A stretch of DNA of 64,000 bases. It comes from a beta proteobacterium AAP65. Its GTDB lineage: Bacteria; Pseudomonadota; Gammaproteobacteria; Burkholderiales; Burkholderiaceae_C. Below the pieces are notes generated by a model. The model searched no databases. It was not told the DNA's origin and saw nothing but the letters and a program-made list of their open reading frames with translations. Numbering within the stretch: the first letter of the stretch is position 1; every line of letters starts with the position of its first letter. Both the position numbers and the translations under genes were made by a program. The stretch spans positions 78,491-142,490 of the forward strand of contig LJHW01000022.1 in assembly GCA_001295865.1 (NCBI GenBank). Direction: 5' to 3'. Shown here in pieces: positions 1-8,862 of this stretch.

Positions 1-2
1 TG

Positions 3-968
3 ATCTCGGCGCGCCGCGCGCTGCTGCAGCAGATGGTGTTCGAGGACGGGTACGGTGTCGACATCGGCCTGCTGCTGGATGCGCAGCGCGCCGGCGCGCG
101 GGTGGCCGAAGTGGACATCGGCTCGCTCGAACACGACAGCCAGCCGCTGCTCGACCTGACGGTGATGGCCAACGAAGTCTCGCGCGTCATCTACAGCCGG
201 GCACGCGCGGCGGGCCGCCTGCATGTCGACCAGATCGTGGCCATGTACGAAACCCAGCGCCAGGCCGCAGCGTCGCTCGACCACATCCTCACGCGGCGCC
301 GCGGCCGCCAGCGCCTGTTGCTGCTGGACATGGATGGCACCTTGACCACCACGCGTTTCGCGGTGGAACTGGCACGCGCCAGCGGCCAGGAGCAGGCCCT
401 GGCCGCGCTGCTGGACAGCCCCAGCGACGACGCCTCGGCGCGCAGCGAGCGCATTGCCGGGCTCTTCCGCTTCGTTCACAAACAGCAGTTCGAACGTGTG
501 GCGCGTGCAGCACCCATCCGGCCGGGGGTGATCGAGTTCGTCAACCGCATGCGCCGCGCCGGCTTCATGGTGGGTGTGGTGAGCGACAGCTACTTCATCG
601 CGGCCGACATCCTGCGCCGCCGCGTCTTCGCCGATTTCGCCCTTGCACACACCATGCAGTTCGACGGCGACGTGTGCAATGGCCAGGTGAAGATCAACCC
701 GGCCTTCCTGCCCCTGCAGCCCGGGGTGGGGCCTGCGGTGTGCAAGAGCCATGTGCTGCGGCGTTTCCGGGCTGAAGCCGGCACGCTGCCGCTGCTGGAG
801 TGCTGGGCCGTGGGCGACAACCTCAACGACCTGGAACTCATGCGCCTGGCCGACCAGGCTTACGCGATCGAGCCCAAGGCCGCGGCCTTGCGCCGCGAAC
901 CCGGCGTGACCGTGATCGAGAACTTCGACGAACTGCTGGCCCGCGTGCCCGCGGCGCAGGCCGCGTGA
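3..968 (+). CDS. Glycosyltransferase (GpgS-like C-terminus) fused to HAD phosphatase, 5'-truncated by window edge
   Basis: The reading frame is open to the left edge (codons from base 3), so the gene starts outside the window; an internal ATG at 33 is probably not the true start. The first ~90 residues resemble the C-terminal end of GT2/GT81-type glycosyltransferases of the glucosyl-3-phosphoglycerate synthase kind (GYGVDIGLLLD, then a VDIG..HDSQPL block). A HAD phosphatase follows: DMDGT (Asp99 and Asp101 counted from the ATG at 33), a motif II serine in VVSDS, and GDNLND near the C-terminus, as in SerB-like HAD-IB enzymes. A transferase joined to a phosphatase suggests that a sugar is transferred to a phosphorylated acceptor and the phosphate then removed, but the product is unknown. 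The symporter gene follows after 10 bases, so they are probably co-transcribed. Confidence 0.75.
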   Translation: MSARRALLQQMVFEDGYGVDIGLLLDAQRAGARVAEVDIGSLEHDSQPLLDLTVMANEVSRVIYSRARAAGRLHVDQIVAMYETQRQAAASLDHILTRRRGRQRLLLLDMDGTLTTTRFAVELARASGQEQALAALLDSPSDDASARSERIAGLFRFVHKQQFERVARAAPIRPGVIEFVNRMRRAGFMVGVVSDSYFIAADILRRRVFADFALAHTMQFDGDVCNGQVKINPAFLPLQPGVGPAVCKSHVLRRFRAEAGTLPLLECWAVGDNLNDLELMRLADQAYAIEPKAAALRREPGVTVIENFDELLARVPAAQAA

Positions 969-978
969 GCCCGGCACG

Positions 979-2571
979 ATGACGGCGGCCGACTGGGCCG
1001 TCATCGGCCTGTACCTGGCTGCGACGCTGGGCCTGAGCGCCTGGCTGGCGCGCCGCCAGCACGGGGCCGATGACTACTACGTGGGCGGCCGCGACCTGCC
1101 CTGGTGGGCGCTGGCGCTGTCCATCCTGGCCACGCAGACCTCGGCCAACTCCTTCCTCGGCATCCCGGCCTACGTGGCGCTGGTGCCCGGTGGTGGGCTG
1201 AACTGGTTGCAGTACGAACTGGTGCTGCCGCTGGCCATGCTGGTGGTGATGCTGGTGTTCGTGCCGGTGCTGCGCGGCCTGCAACTCGTGAGCGTCTACG
1301 AATACCTCGAGCGCCGCTTCGACCGGCCCACGCGGCTGGTGCTGAGCGCCGTGTTCCTGCTCTCGCGCGGTCTGGCCGCGGGCGTGGCGCTGTACGCCGC
1401 GGCCTTGGTGGTGCAGGTGTGCACCGGACTGCCGCTGTGGGCCTGCGTGCTGGGCATGGGCGTGATGACGGTGGTCTACGACACCCTGGGCGGCATGCGC
1501 GCGGTGGTGTGGACCGACGTGCTGCAGATGGGCGTGCTGGTGCTGGGCATCGGCATCTGCGGCGTCTACGCCTGGCAACTGGCCGGCGGCGGCGCGGCCC
1601 TGCTCGCGAGCCTGGCGCCCGAGCGCCTGGCCGCGGTGGAACTCGCCCACGGCCTGGGCGATGGCGCGCGCGCGCCGGTGTGGGGTTTTGTCATCGGCGG
1701 GCTGGTGCTCTACGTCGCCTACTACGGCGTCGACCAGGGGCAGGCCCAGCGCAGCCTGGCCGCGCAAGACGTGCCGGCGGCGCAGCGTGCACTGCTGCTC
1801 AACGGGCTGGCGCGTTTTCCGCTCACGCTGCTGTACTGCGGCCTGGGGCTGGCGCTGGGGGCCGTGTATGCCGGCAACGAGGCGCTGCGCGCCGCCGTGC
1901 CCGCCGACCGGCTCGACACGCTGGTGCCGCGCTTCATCGAGCTCTACCTGCCGGCCGGCGTGCGTGGCCTGCTGGTCGCGGCCATCCTCGCCGCGGCCAT
2001 GAGCAGCCTCGACTCCTTGCTCAACAGCCTCTCGGCGGCGACGCTGCGCGACTTTGTCGAGCCGCGCCTGTCGCCGCAATCCACCCCGGCACGCCGCCTG
2101 CTGGTGGCGCGGGGGGTCACGGTGGTGTGGGGCTTGTTGATCGTCGTCGCCGCACTGGCGGTGGGCGGCATCGCCACCAGCGTGGTGGAAGGCATCAACC
2201 GCATCGGTGCGCTCTTCTACGGGCCGCTGCTGGCGGCTTTCGGCTGCGGCATCCTCGATCGCCGCGCCCGCGGCCCGGCGGTGCTGGCCGGTGTGGCGGC
2301 GGGCCTGCTGCTCAACCTGGTGCTGAGCTACGGCCTGGGGCCGAAGCTGTTCTGGATGTGGTGGAACCTGAGCGGGCTGCTGGCCGCGGTGGCGGTCACC
2401 TGGGGCGTGAGCCGCCTGTTGCCGCCGCCAGCACCGGCGGCCCTGCAGGGCACCACGCTGAGCGCCACCGCGCTGCGCGAGGCCTGGGCGGCCCGGCCCG
2501 GCACCTGGTGGGGGCTGATCGCGGCCAGCGTGGGCATGACGACCTTGGCTCTGGCCCTCGGCGTGCGCTGA
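979..2571 (+). CDS. Sodium:solute symporter (SSS family)
   Basis: This is a 530-residue inner-membrane protein with about 13 hydrophobic segments, the usual size for the SSS/SGLT family. Family marks are the early DDYYVGGRDLPWW block after the first membrane segment, the SANSFLGIPAY stretch in helix 2, the GGMRAVVWTDVLQ block in the middle, and AAAMSSLDSLLNSLSA in the C-terminal half. These transporters use the sodium gradient to import sugars, polyols, amino acids or organic acids. The substrate cannot be read from the sequence. It lies 10 bases after the glycosyltransferase-phosphatase gene and 64 bases before a Gfo/Idh/MocA oxidoreductase, which makes a sugar or polyol substrate plausible (inference). 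Confidence 0.85.
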   Translation: MTAADWAVIGLYLAATLGLSAWLARRQHGADDYYVGGRDLPWWALALSILATQTSANSFLGIPAYVALVPGGGLNWLQYELVLPLAMLVVMLVFVPVLRGLQLVSVYEYLERRFDRPTRLVLSAVFLLSRGLAAGVALYAAALVVQVCTGLPLWACVLGMGVMTVVYDTLGGMRAVVWTDVLQMGVLVLGIGICGVYAWQLAGGGAALLASLAPERLAAVELAHGLGDGARAPVWGFVIGGLVLYVAYYGVDQGQAQRSLAAQDVPAAQRALLLNGLARFPLTLLYCGLGLALGAVYAGNEALRAAVPADRLDTLVPRFIELYLPAGVRGLLVAAILAAAMSSLDSLLNSLSAATLRDFVEPRLSPQSTPARRLLVARGVTVVWGLLIVVAALAVGGIATSVVEGINRIGALFYGPLLAAFGCGILDRRARGPAVLAGVAAGLLLNLVLSYGLGPKLFWMWWNLSGLLAAVAVTWGVSRLLPPPAPAALQGTTLSATALREAWAARPGTWWGLIAASVGMTTLALALGVR

Positions 2572-2635
2572 ACACGCGCCTGTAAGCACCACAGCCCCTG
2601 CAGCACCACCGAACCACACCGAGGAGCTTCGCCCC

Positions 2636-4036
2636 ATGTCGCTGCGCCAGTTCATCTCCACCCGCGGCCTGCTGAAGACGCTCAGCGCGCTGAAGAACAG
2701 CATCGTCTACACCTGGGACGAAGCGGCCCGCATCCTCGGGCTGGACGAAGACCTCTACAGCCATCCGCTGCACCGCGAACTCGAACGCCCGGTGCGTGTG
2801 ATCCTCATCGGCGCCGGCCACCGCGGCGGCATCTATGCCGACTACGCGACCAAGAGCCCGCGCGAGATGCGGGTGGTCGGCGTGGCCGAGCCCAACGCGG
2901 CGCGGCGCAAGCGCATCGCCGCGGCGCACGGCATCCCACCCGAGCGTTGCTTCACCGACTGGAAGGCGGTTTTTGAAGCCGCTCCGGGCCAAGACGGCGT
3001 GGCCGGCGCCTGGGCCGATGCGGTGATCATCGCCACGCCCGACCGCCTGCACACCGCGCCTTGCCTGCGTGCGCTGGCGCAGGGCTACGACGTGCTGCTG
3101 GAAAAACCGGTGGCGCCCACCGAGGCCGAGTGCCGGCAGATCCTGGCCGCGGCGCAGGCCAGCGGGCGCATCGTGGGGGTCTGCCACGTGCTGCGCTACA
3201 CGCCCTACTTCCGCGAATTGAAGGCGTTGATCGACGGTGGCATGGTGGGCGAGGTGGTCAGCGTGCAGCACCTGGAGCCCATCGAACACGTGCACATGAG
3301 CCACAGCTATGTGCGCGGCAACTGGCGCAAGAGCGAAGACGCCACGCCCATCATCCTGGCCAAGAGCTGCCACGACACCGACATCATCCGTTGGCTGGTG
3401 GGTGCGCCGGCCGAGGAGGTGCATTGCTTCGGCAACCTGAAGTGGTTCAAGGAAGCCAACGCCCCGGCCGGCAGCACCGCACGCTGCACCGACGGCTGCC
3501 AGGTGGAACGCGAGTGCCCTTACTCGGCGCTGCAGATCTACTACCGCGACCGCAAGCGCCTGTATGTCTTCGACCTGCCCGAAGACCAGGGCCTGTGGGG
3601 CCCGTTGATCATGCAGGGGCTGAACACCACCGATTACGGGCGTTGTGTCTACCGCATGGACAACGACCAGCCCGACCACCTCACGGCCAACATCCTCTTC
3701 GCCAACGGCGTGACCGCCGGCTTCAGCATGGAGGCCTTCGTCAGCTACGAGGGGCGGCGCACGCGCATCATGGGCAGCATGGGCGACATCGTCGGCAACA
3801 TGGAGAGCTTCACGCTCACCAGCTTCAAGGACGGCAAGCGCCGCAGCTGGAGCATGAAGACCGACGCCCACGGCGGCGGTGACCACCGACTGGTGAAGGA
3901 CTGGGTGCAGGCCGTGGGCCAGAAGAACCCGGCGCTGCTGAGCTCGCCCATCGAAGTGAGCGTGGAAAGCCACCTCATCGCCTACGCCGCCGAAACCAGC
4001 CGCGTCAACCGCAGCATCGAACGCGTGCAGTTGTAG
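2636..4036 (+). CDS. Gfo/Idh/MocA family oxidoreductase with N-terminal extension and cysteine cluster
   Basis: A 466-residue NAD(P)-dependent sugar or polyol dehydrogenase. A ~45-residue extension precedes the Rossmann fold, whose dinucleotide loop is GAGHRGGIYADY. The family EKP motif (LLEKPVAPTEAE) and the C-terminal substrate domain with SCHDTDIIRWL follow. Unusual for the family is a short cysteine cluster in the C-terminal half, CTDGCQVEREC, which could bind a metal or be structural. The ATG has a GAGGAG ribosome-binding site 8-10 bases upstream. It is probably in one operon with the symporter and the glycosyltransferase-phosphatase. The substrate is unknown. The strong EKP and dinucleotide loop make the family assignment safe. 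Confidence 0.85.
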   Translation: MSLRQFISTRGLLKTLSALKNSIVYTWDEAARILGLDEDLYSHPLHRELERPVRVILIGAGHRGGIYADYATKSPREMRVVGVAEPNAARRKRIAAAHGIPPERCFTDWKAVFEAAPGQDGVAGAWADAVIIATPDRLHTAPCLRALAQGYDVLLEKPVAPTEAECRQILAAAQASGRIVGVCHVLRYTPYFRELKALIDGGMVGEVVSVQHLEPIEHVHMSHSYVRGNWRKSEDATPIILAKSCHDTDIIRWLVGAPAEEVHCFGNLKWFKEANAPAGSTARCTDGCQVERECPYSALQIYYRDRKRLYVFDLPEDQGLWGPLIMQGLNTTDYGRCVYRMDNDQPDHLTANILFANGVTAGFSMEAFVSYEGRRTRIMGSMGDIVGNMESFTLTSFKDGKRRSWSMKTDAHGGGDHRLVKDWVQAVGQKNPALLSSPIEVSVESHLIAYAAETSRVNRSIERVQL

Positions 4037-4057
4037 GGCCGCGCCGCGCCGGCGCAT

Positions 4058-4092
4058 GAAAAAGCCGCCGGGCCCGGGGGCTGCGGCGGCTT
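4058..4092 (-). terminator. Rho-independent terminator of the nuclease gene
   Basis: A 9-bp perfect stem (AAGCCGCCG at 4062-4070 with CGGCGGCTT at 4084-4092) has a GC-rich loop. On the minus strand a run of five T follows the stem directly. It lies 39 bases beyond the stop of the leftward nuclease gene. The oxidoreductase gene ends just before it on the other strand, so it may also slow transcription from that side, although the T-run is only on the minus-strand side. Confidence 0.8.
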
Positions 4093-4130
4093 GCTGGAGC
4101 GGCGCTGCAGGCAGCGCCGCCTTGGCGGGG

Positions 4131-6650
4131 TCAGCGGGCGATGGCGCGGCTGCTCTTGGCGCGTGAGGCCGGGCCCTTGGCACGCGCCGCGGCGAAATCG
4201 ATCACCACCAGGATGGGATCGTGGTCCGACGAACGGTACGGGTCCAGGCGGTTGGCCGGGTCGGGCGCGCAGGTGGCGCAGGCCGGCTGCTTGAACTCGA
4301 GGTTGTAGTCGTAGGCCACGCTTTCGTCGGCGTTGATGTTCCACAGCCGCGTGTTCACCACCTTGCTGGAAAAACCGGCGTTGGTGATGGCGTGGTCCAG
4401 GCGGCCGGCCTTGCCGTCGAAGACATAGGTGTAGGCCAGCGGGTTGAAACGCAGGGCCTGGTCGACAAAGCCGTTGCCCGTGAGTTCGAAGATCGGGTCT
4501 TCCTGGCCGTAGGCGTTGAAGTCGCCCATCAGCAGCACGTCGGCCACGCCGCTGTTCTGCTGCACCTGCGCCACGAAGGTGCGCAGACGTTGGGCCTGCG
4601 CCAGGCGGGTGGCGTTCCAGCAGGCCTGGCCGTCGCCCTGGTTCGCGTCGGGGCCGGTGCCGCTGGGGCAGCCGCCCTTGCTCTTCAGGTGGTTCACGAA
4701 GTAGGTGAAACGGTCACCGGCCGGGGTCTGGAAGGTCTGGGCCAGCGTCGGGCGGTTGTTCACCGCGTTGGTGTCGCTCAGCGGCGCGCCCACGGGCGTC
4801 ACCTTGGCGGGCTTGTAGATCATCGCCACGCGGATGGCGTCGGTGCCCGTGCCGGCCGTGGGCAGCGCGATCACGGCCCAGGGGCCCGAACGCACCTGCG
4901 CGTTCAGCGCATCCACCAGGTTCTGTGCGGCCACGTTGCCGTTGTTCTGGATCTCCATCAGGCCCACCACGTCGGCGTCCAGGCCGGCGATGGCGCGCAC
5001 GATCTTGTCGCGCTGGCGCTGGAACTCGGCCAGGTTGTTGGCGCCGCGGCAGTTGCCTGCGGTGGTGGACGAACCCACGGTGCAGCCCTGGCCGGTCTGG
5101 CCGTCGGCGGTCTGGCCGTTGGTGAAGGTGGTGAAGTAGTTCAGCACGTTCATGCCGGCCACCGTGAGCTTGCCGCTGTCCAGCCCGGCCAGCGCACGCG
5201 GGCGCGGGTTGGTGGGGGTGATGACGATCGGGCTCAGCGGGTGCAGGCGGTACAGGCCCGGGCCCGCGCTGCTGGTGCCCGAAAGGCCGAAGTCGAGCGT
5301 GCCGACGAGGCTGCCGATCGTGTCGCCGGCGCGCGGCAGGCCATTGCCGCTGAAGTAGGGCGTGGGGTTCACGTTCTGCGCCGAGCTGCCGTCGTCCAGG
5401 ATGATGCGGCTGCGCGCCTGCAGCGACTCGAGCTCCAGGGCTTGCGGCGTGCCCGGGCGGTAGCGGTTGGTCGGCACCTCATGGCGGCCGCCAGCGCCCA
5501 GCAGCAGCTGGCCGAAGCGGGCCTGCAGCTCGTTGGCCTGCACGGTGAGCGCGTTTTCGATGCGCACCAGCATGCCCTCGAAGCGTTCGAGGCTGTCACC
5601 CACGGCCACCGGCAGCGTCACCGACACCGGCGCCAGGCTGTAACCCGTGCCGAGCAGCACCACGGCGCTCGGGTTGGCGATCTGCGTCAGCGGCGTGGCG
5701 GCGGTGCCACTGCCGCTGGCGAATTCGCTGACGGTGCCTGTCACCTGCACCAGGTTGCCCACCGACGCCGCCGGGATGACCGTGGTGCCGGTGAAGACGA
5801 AGAGGCCATCGGAGGTGGCGGGGTCGCCGTCGCCCTGCAGGTCTTGGATGAAGAAGCCGTTGCTGTTGACCCGTGTGACCACGCCGCTGGTGACCACGCT
5901 CTGACCGGCCAGCGTGCTGGTGGCCCCGGTGCCCTGGATGGTGTAGATCGCCGCCGCGGTGGGCGTGCCGCCCCCGCCGCCGCCACCCCCACCACCGCCG
6001 CCGCCGCCATTGGCGCAGACCGCCACCGGGGCGCTGCTGTTGCGCGGGGTGGGCGTGCCCACGGTGAAGTCGGTCAGGTTGTTGCCGGTGTCGTCGCAGC
6101 CGCCGCTGTTGCGCAGCGCCGCCGTGGTGGCGCTGAGCGCCGGCGTGGGCGTGCCTTCGGTGTTGCTGGCGGCACCGTAGCTCACGATGTCGACCAGCGT
6201 GCCGCCCACGGGCGCCACGCCGGTCAGCGGCGTGGCCGTGCTGGCCAGGGCCACCTTGCCGTTGCTGCCGCCCATGGCAATGGTGCCGGTGATGTCGCCC
6301 ACGACCTCCACCGTGCCGCCGGAGCCGGCCGCCTGGCGGATCAGCAGGTAGCCGCCTGCCGGGATGCTGGTGCCTGCGGGAATGCTGGTGACCTGCCAGC
6401 TGCTGCCCGTGCCCGAGGCGTACTGCACCGACCAGCCGCCCACGCTTTCAGCCACCGTGCTGCGGTTCTTCAGCTCGATGAAGTCGTGGCGCAGCGTGGC
6501 GCCACTGTTGCCGCCGCCGCCATAAACCTGGCTGATGACCACTTGCGCAGCGGCAGGCGACATGAAGGCGGCGATGGCCAGCGGCAGGGCCGCGGCGCGG
6601 AAGACGCGCCAGGCGCGGCCAGGGCAGGCAAGCAGGGTGTTCAGGCTCAT
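4131..6650 (-). CDS. ExeM/NucH-family secreted endonuclease with lamin-tail domain
   Basis: The gene encodes 839 residues. I chose the ATG at 6650 because it begins a clear signal peptide (charged start, hydrophobic core, cleavage near AAAQ at ~36); the longer open frame upstream runs through the neighbouring PEP-CTERM gene and has no signal. A lamin-tail domain (VISQVYGGGGNSG onward) occupies about residues 36-170. A run of 14 glycines (215-228) links it to a middle domain of the NucH type. The endonuclease/exonuclease/phosphatase domain is in the last ~330 residues: N..E in VVGLMEIQNNG, the FVNHLKSKGG block, LLMGDFNAYG and SSDHDPILV. Such enzymes degrade extracellular DNA for phosphate or during biofilm turnover. 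A hairpin terminator lies on each side of it. Confidence 0.88.
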   Translation of the reverse strand: MSLNTLLACPGRAWRVFRAAALPLAIAAFMSPAAAQVVISQVYGGGGNSGATLRHDFIELKNRSTVAESVGGWSVQYASGTGSSWQVTSIPAGTSIPAGGYLLIRQAAGSGGTVEVVGDITGTIAMGGSNGKVALASTATPLTGVAPVGGTLVDIVSYGAASNTEGTPTPALSATTAALRNSGGCDDTGNNLTDFTVGTPTPRNSSAPVAVCANGGGGGGGGGGGGGGTPTAAAIYTIQGTGATSTLAGQSVVTSGVVTRVNSNGFFIQDLQGDGDPATSDGLFVFTGTTVIPAASVGNLVQVTGTVSEFASGSGTAATPLTQIANPSAVVLLGTGYSLAPVSVTLPVAVGDSLERFEGMLVRIENALTVQANELQARFGQLLLGAGGRHEVPTNRYRPGTPQALELESLQARSRIILDDGSSAQNVNPTPYFSGNGLPRAGDTIGSLVGTLDFGLSGTSSAGPGLYRLHPLSPIVITPTNPRPRALAGLDSGKLTVAGMNVLNYFTTFTNGQTADGQTGQGCTVGSSTTAGNCRGANNLAEFQRQRDKIVRAIAGLDADVVGLMEIQNNGNVAAQNLVDALNAQVRSGPWAVIALPTAGTGTDAIRVAMIYKPAKVTPVGAPLSDTNAVNNRPTLAQTFQTPAGDRFTYFVNHLKSKGGCPSGTGPDANQGDGQACWNATRLAQAQRLRTFVAQVQQNSGVADVLLMGDFNAYGQEDPIFELTGNGFVDQALRFNPLAYTYVFDGKAGRLDHAITNAGFSSKVVNTRLWNINADESVAYDYNLEFKQPACATCAPDPANRLDPYRSSDHDPILVVIDFAAARAKGPASRAKSSRAIAR

Positions 6651-6699
6651 GGGCAGTGTCGGTTCGTTGAGCGGTGCGCCGTGCGGGCACGGCAGCCGC

Positions 6700-6743
6700 A
6701 GAAAAAGCAAAGGCCCGGCGGCCGCGCTGGCAGCCGCCGGGCC
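6700..6743 (-). terminator. Rho-independent terminator after the PEP-CTERM gene
   Basis: An 11-bp perfect inverted repeat (GGCCCGGCGGC at 6712-6722, GCCGCCGGGCC at 6733-6743) with a 10-base loop. On the minus strand it is followed by TTTGCTTTTTC. It sits 9 bases after the stop of the leftward PEP-CTERM gene and separates it from the nuclease gene downstream, which must then have its own promoter or depend on read-through. Confidence 0.8.
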
Positions 6744-6751
6744 GGCACGGG

Positions 6752-7552
6752 TCAGCCGCGGCGGCGGCGCGCCACGAAGCCCAGGCTGGCCACGCCGGCC
6801 AGCCACATCGCCAGCGTGCCGGGTTCGGGCACCGGGGTCACGGCGAAGCTGAAGTTGTCGATGGCCAGGCCGTGGTCGTTGCCGACATCGTTCAGGTCGG
6901 CCCAGCGGAACCACAGCGTCTCGCCCGGCGCCCAGTTCATGTTGATGAAGCTGGCGCCCAGGCCGCCCACCAGACCGGCGCTGTTGCCGTCCACGGCGGC
7001 CGCGGTGGCCCCGGTGACGGGCGAGGTGACGTTGGTGATGTCGATGCCCGGGATGTAGGCGGCGGTGCCGAAGCTGCTGCCGAAGCCGAACTCGAAACTC
7101 AGCGTCTGCGCATTGGTGTTGCCGCCGTTGCGCCACTGCTCGCCCTGCATGGCGAAGCTGAAGCGGTCGATCTCGGCGCCAGTGTCGTTGGTGAAGGCCA
7201 CGGCAATCCAGCCCGCCACGGCGCCCGAGGCCGGCGAACCGAAGTAGCTGCCGCCCGAGGCCGTGACGCCCAGCGCGCGGTCGCTGCTGCCGGCGGCGCC
7301 GAAGCTGTAGAAGCTGCCGGCGTTGCTGCTGCCCGTGCCGCCCAGCAGCGTGGGGGCCGCATTGCCGTTGCCGACAAACAGGCTCCAGCCCGGCAACGTG
7401 CTGTTGTTGGCCCAGGGCTGTGCGGTGGTGGCGGTGGTCAGCGTGTCGAAATTCTGCGTGTAGGCGAATGCAGGGTCGTTGACGCTGATCTGCGCTTGCG
7501 CGGCGGGCAGCAGCGCCAGCAGGGCAGCCGCGGCAAACAGGTTCTTCTTCAT
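6752..7552 (-). CDS. PEP-CTERM sorting-domain protein
   Basis: The gene encodes 266 residues from the ATG at 7552, which has an AAGGA ribosome-binding site and starts a signal peptide (MKKNLF..., cleavage after AAQAQ). The body is Gly/Ser/Asn-rich and predicted beta-rich, with no domain I recognise. The C-terminus is a textbook exosortase signal: VPEPGT, a hydrophobic stretch, then RRRRG. The protein is therefore expected to be exported, cleaved by exosortase and kept at the cell surface or in the extracellular matrix. The promoter lies in the 176-base gap shared with the divergent kinase gene, and a strong terminator follows. Function beyond surface sorting is unknown. Confidence 0.85.
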   Translation of the reverse strand: MKKNLFAAAALLALLPAAQAQISVNDPAFAYTQNFDTLTTATTAQPWANNSTLPGWSLFVGNGNAAPTLLGGTGSSNAGSFYSFGAAGSSDRALGVTASGGSYFGSPASGAVAGWIAVAFTNDTGAEIDRFSFAMQGEQWRNGGNTNAQTLSFEFGFGSSFGTAAYIPGIDITNVTSPVTGATAAAVDGNSAGLVGGLGASFINMNWAPGETLWFRWADLNDVGNDHGLAIDNFSFAVTPVPEPGTLAMWLAGVASLGFVARRRRG

Positions 7553-7728
7553 GACAAGCGGTCCTTGGATGACAAACGAATCGGCGCCTGTTGCAGGCGC
7601 CGTGGGTACGGGTGACACATTAGGGGGAAAGCATGAAGCGCGCATGACGCCGGGCTGCGAGGACGGGGGGCTCCCCCACGAATGGGGGGCTGAAGAATCC
7701 ACGACCTGCCGCGCCCTAAACTGCACCC

Positions 7729-8841
7729 ATGGCCGCAGACGATCCTCGCGAACGCGCCGAGCAGCGCACCCTGCTGATGCCCCGGCGCGAACTGGGCAGC
7801 GAACTGCGGCCGGGCCACCAGCTGCAGGAGTTCATCGTCGAACGCCTGCTCGGCGTGGGCGGCTACAGCTGCGTCTATCTGGCGCGCGACACCCGGCTCG
7901 ACCGCAAGGTGGCGTTGAAGGAGTACCTGCCCGCCACCCTGGCCGCGCGCGGCCCCGACGGGCTGGTGGCGGCGCGGCTGCCGCGCTTCGAAGAGTTCTA
8001 CAACAAGGGGCTGCAGGGCTTTCTCAATGAAGCCCGGCTGCTCGGCTCTTTCGACCACCCCTCGCTGGTGAAGGTTTACCGCTTCTGGGCCGAGGCCGGC
8101 ACCGCCTACATGGTGATGCCCTACTACGAGGGCATCACGCTCAAGAAGTGGCTCACGGACCTCGGCGCGCCGCCCTCCGAGCGCTGGTTGCGCGATCTGG
8201 CCGAACCCATGATGACGGCGCTGGGCGCCATGCACGCGCAGCGCTGCTACCACCGCGACGTGGCGCCCGACAACATCCTCATGCTCTACGACCGCAAGGC
8301 GCCGGGCAGCTACCTCGAACAGAAGCCGCGCCCCGTGCTGCTGGATTTCGGCGCCGCGCGGCGTGTGATCGGCGACGCCACGCAACAGCTCACCGCCATC
8401 CTCAAGAGCGGCTACTCGCCGGTGGAGCAGTACGAGGGCGAAGAATCGTTGCGCCAGGGCGCGTGGACCGATGTCTACGCGCTGTGCGCCGTGCTCTACA
8501 CCGCCATCACCGGCAAGCCGCCGGGCTCGTCGGTGGCGCGTGCGGTGCGTGACGAGCTGCTGCCCGCGGCCGTGGCCGGCCAGGGGCGCTACTCGGCTTC
8601 TTTTCTGGCCGCCATCGATGCCGGCCTGCGGGTGCGGCCCGAACAGCGGCCTCAGAGCATGCAGGCCCTGCGCGAGCTGATGGACGCCCCGGTGCCAGCC
8701 GCCGCGCCCCAGCCCGCCTCGCCAGCATCAGCGCCTGCCGCGGCCACCGCAGCAAGGCCGGCCTCGCGCACCGCCCTGTGGGCGGGTGGCGCCGCCGCCG
8801 CCGCCGCGCTGGCCGCGGGCGCCTACTTCCTGCTGCGCTGA
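7729..8841 (+). CDS. Membrane-anchored Ser/Thr protein kinase
   Basis: A 370-residue Hanks-type kinase. The glycine loop is GVGGYSCVY (42-50), the ATP lysine is Lys64 in ALKEYLP, and Glu101 (NEARLL) is the likely helix-C partner. The catalytic loop HRDVAPDN holds Asp177 and the magnesium motif DFG is at 206-208. SGYSPVEQY is the activation segment end. A Pro/Ala-rich stretch leads to one hydrophobic helix in the last ~22 residues (a C-terminal anchor), so the kinase domain faces the cytoplasm. No phosphatase, FHA protein or substrate gene is adjacent, so its role is open. The kinase call rests on a full set of catalytic residues. Confidence 0.9.
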   Translation: MAADDPRERAEQRTLLMPRRELGSELRPGHQLQEFIVERLLGVGGYSCVYLARDTRLDRKVALKEYLPATLAARGPDGLVAARLPRFEEFYNKGLQGFLNEARLLGSFDHPSLVKVYRFWAEAGTAYMVMPYYEGITLKKWLTDLGAPPSERWLRDLAEPMMTALGAMHAQRCYHRDVAPDNILMLYDRKAPGSYLEQKPRPVLLDFGAARRVIGDATQQLTAILKSGYSPVEQYEGEESLRQGAWTDVYALCAVLYTAITGKPPGSSVARAVRDELLPAAVAGQGRYSASFLAAIDAGLRVRPEQRPQSMQALRELMDAPVPAAAPQPASPASAPAAATAARPASRTALWAGGAAAAAALAAGAYFLLR

Positions 8842-8862
8842 AGCTGGCGCGCCGCAGCGCCT

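Noticed and set aside
5969..6008. CCG/CCA/CCC repeat tract as a possible phase-variable microsatellite
   Set aside because: The unit is three bases and codes for glycine, so length change would not switch the frame. Reported only as a hinge.
4221..7058. A 945-residue plus-strand frame opposite the nuclease and PEP-CTERM genes
   Set aside because: Antisense shadow; both minus-strand genes have signal peptides and terminators in the right place.
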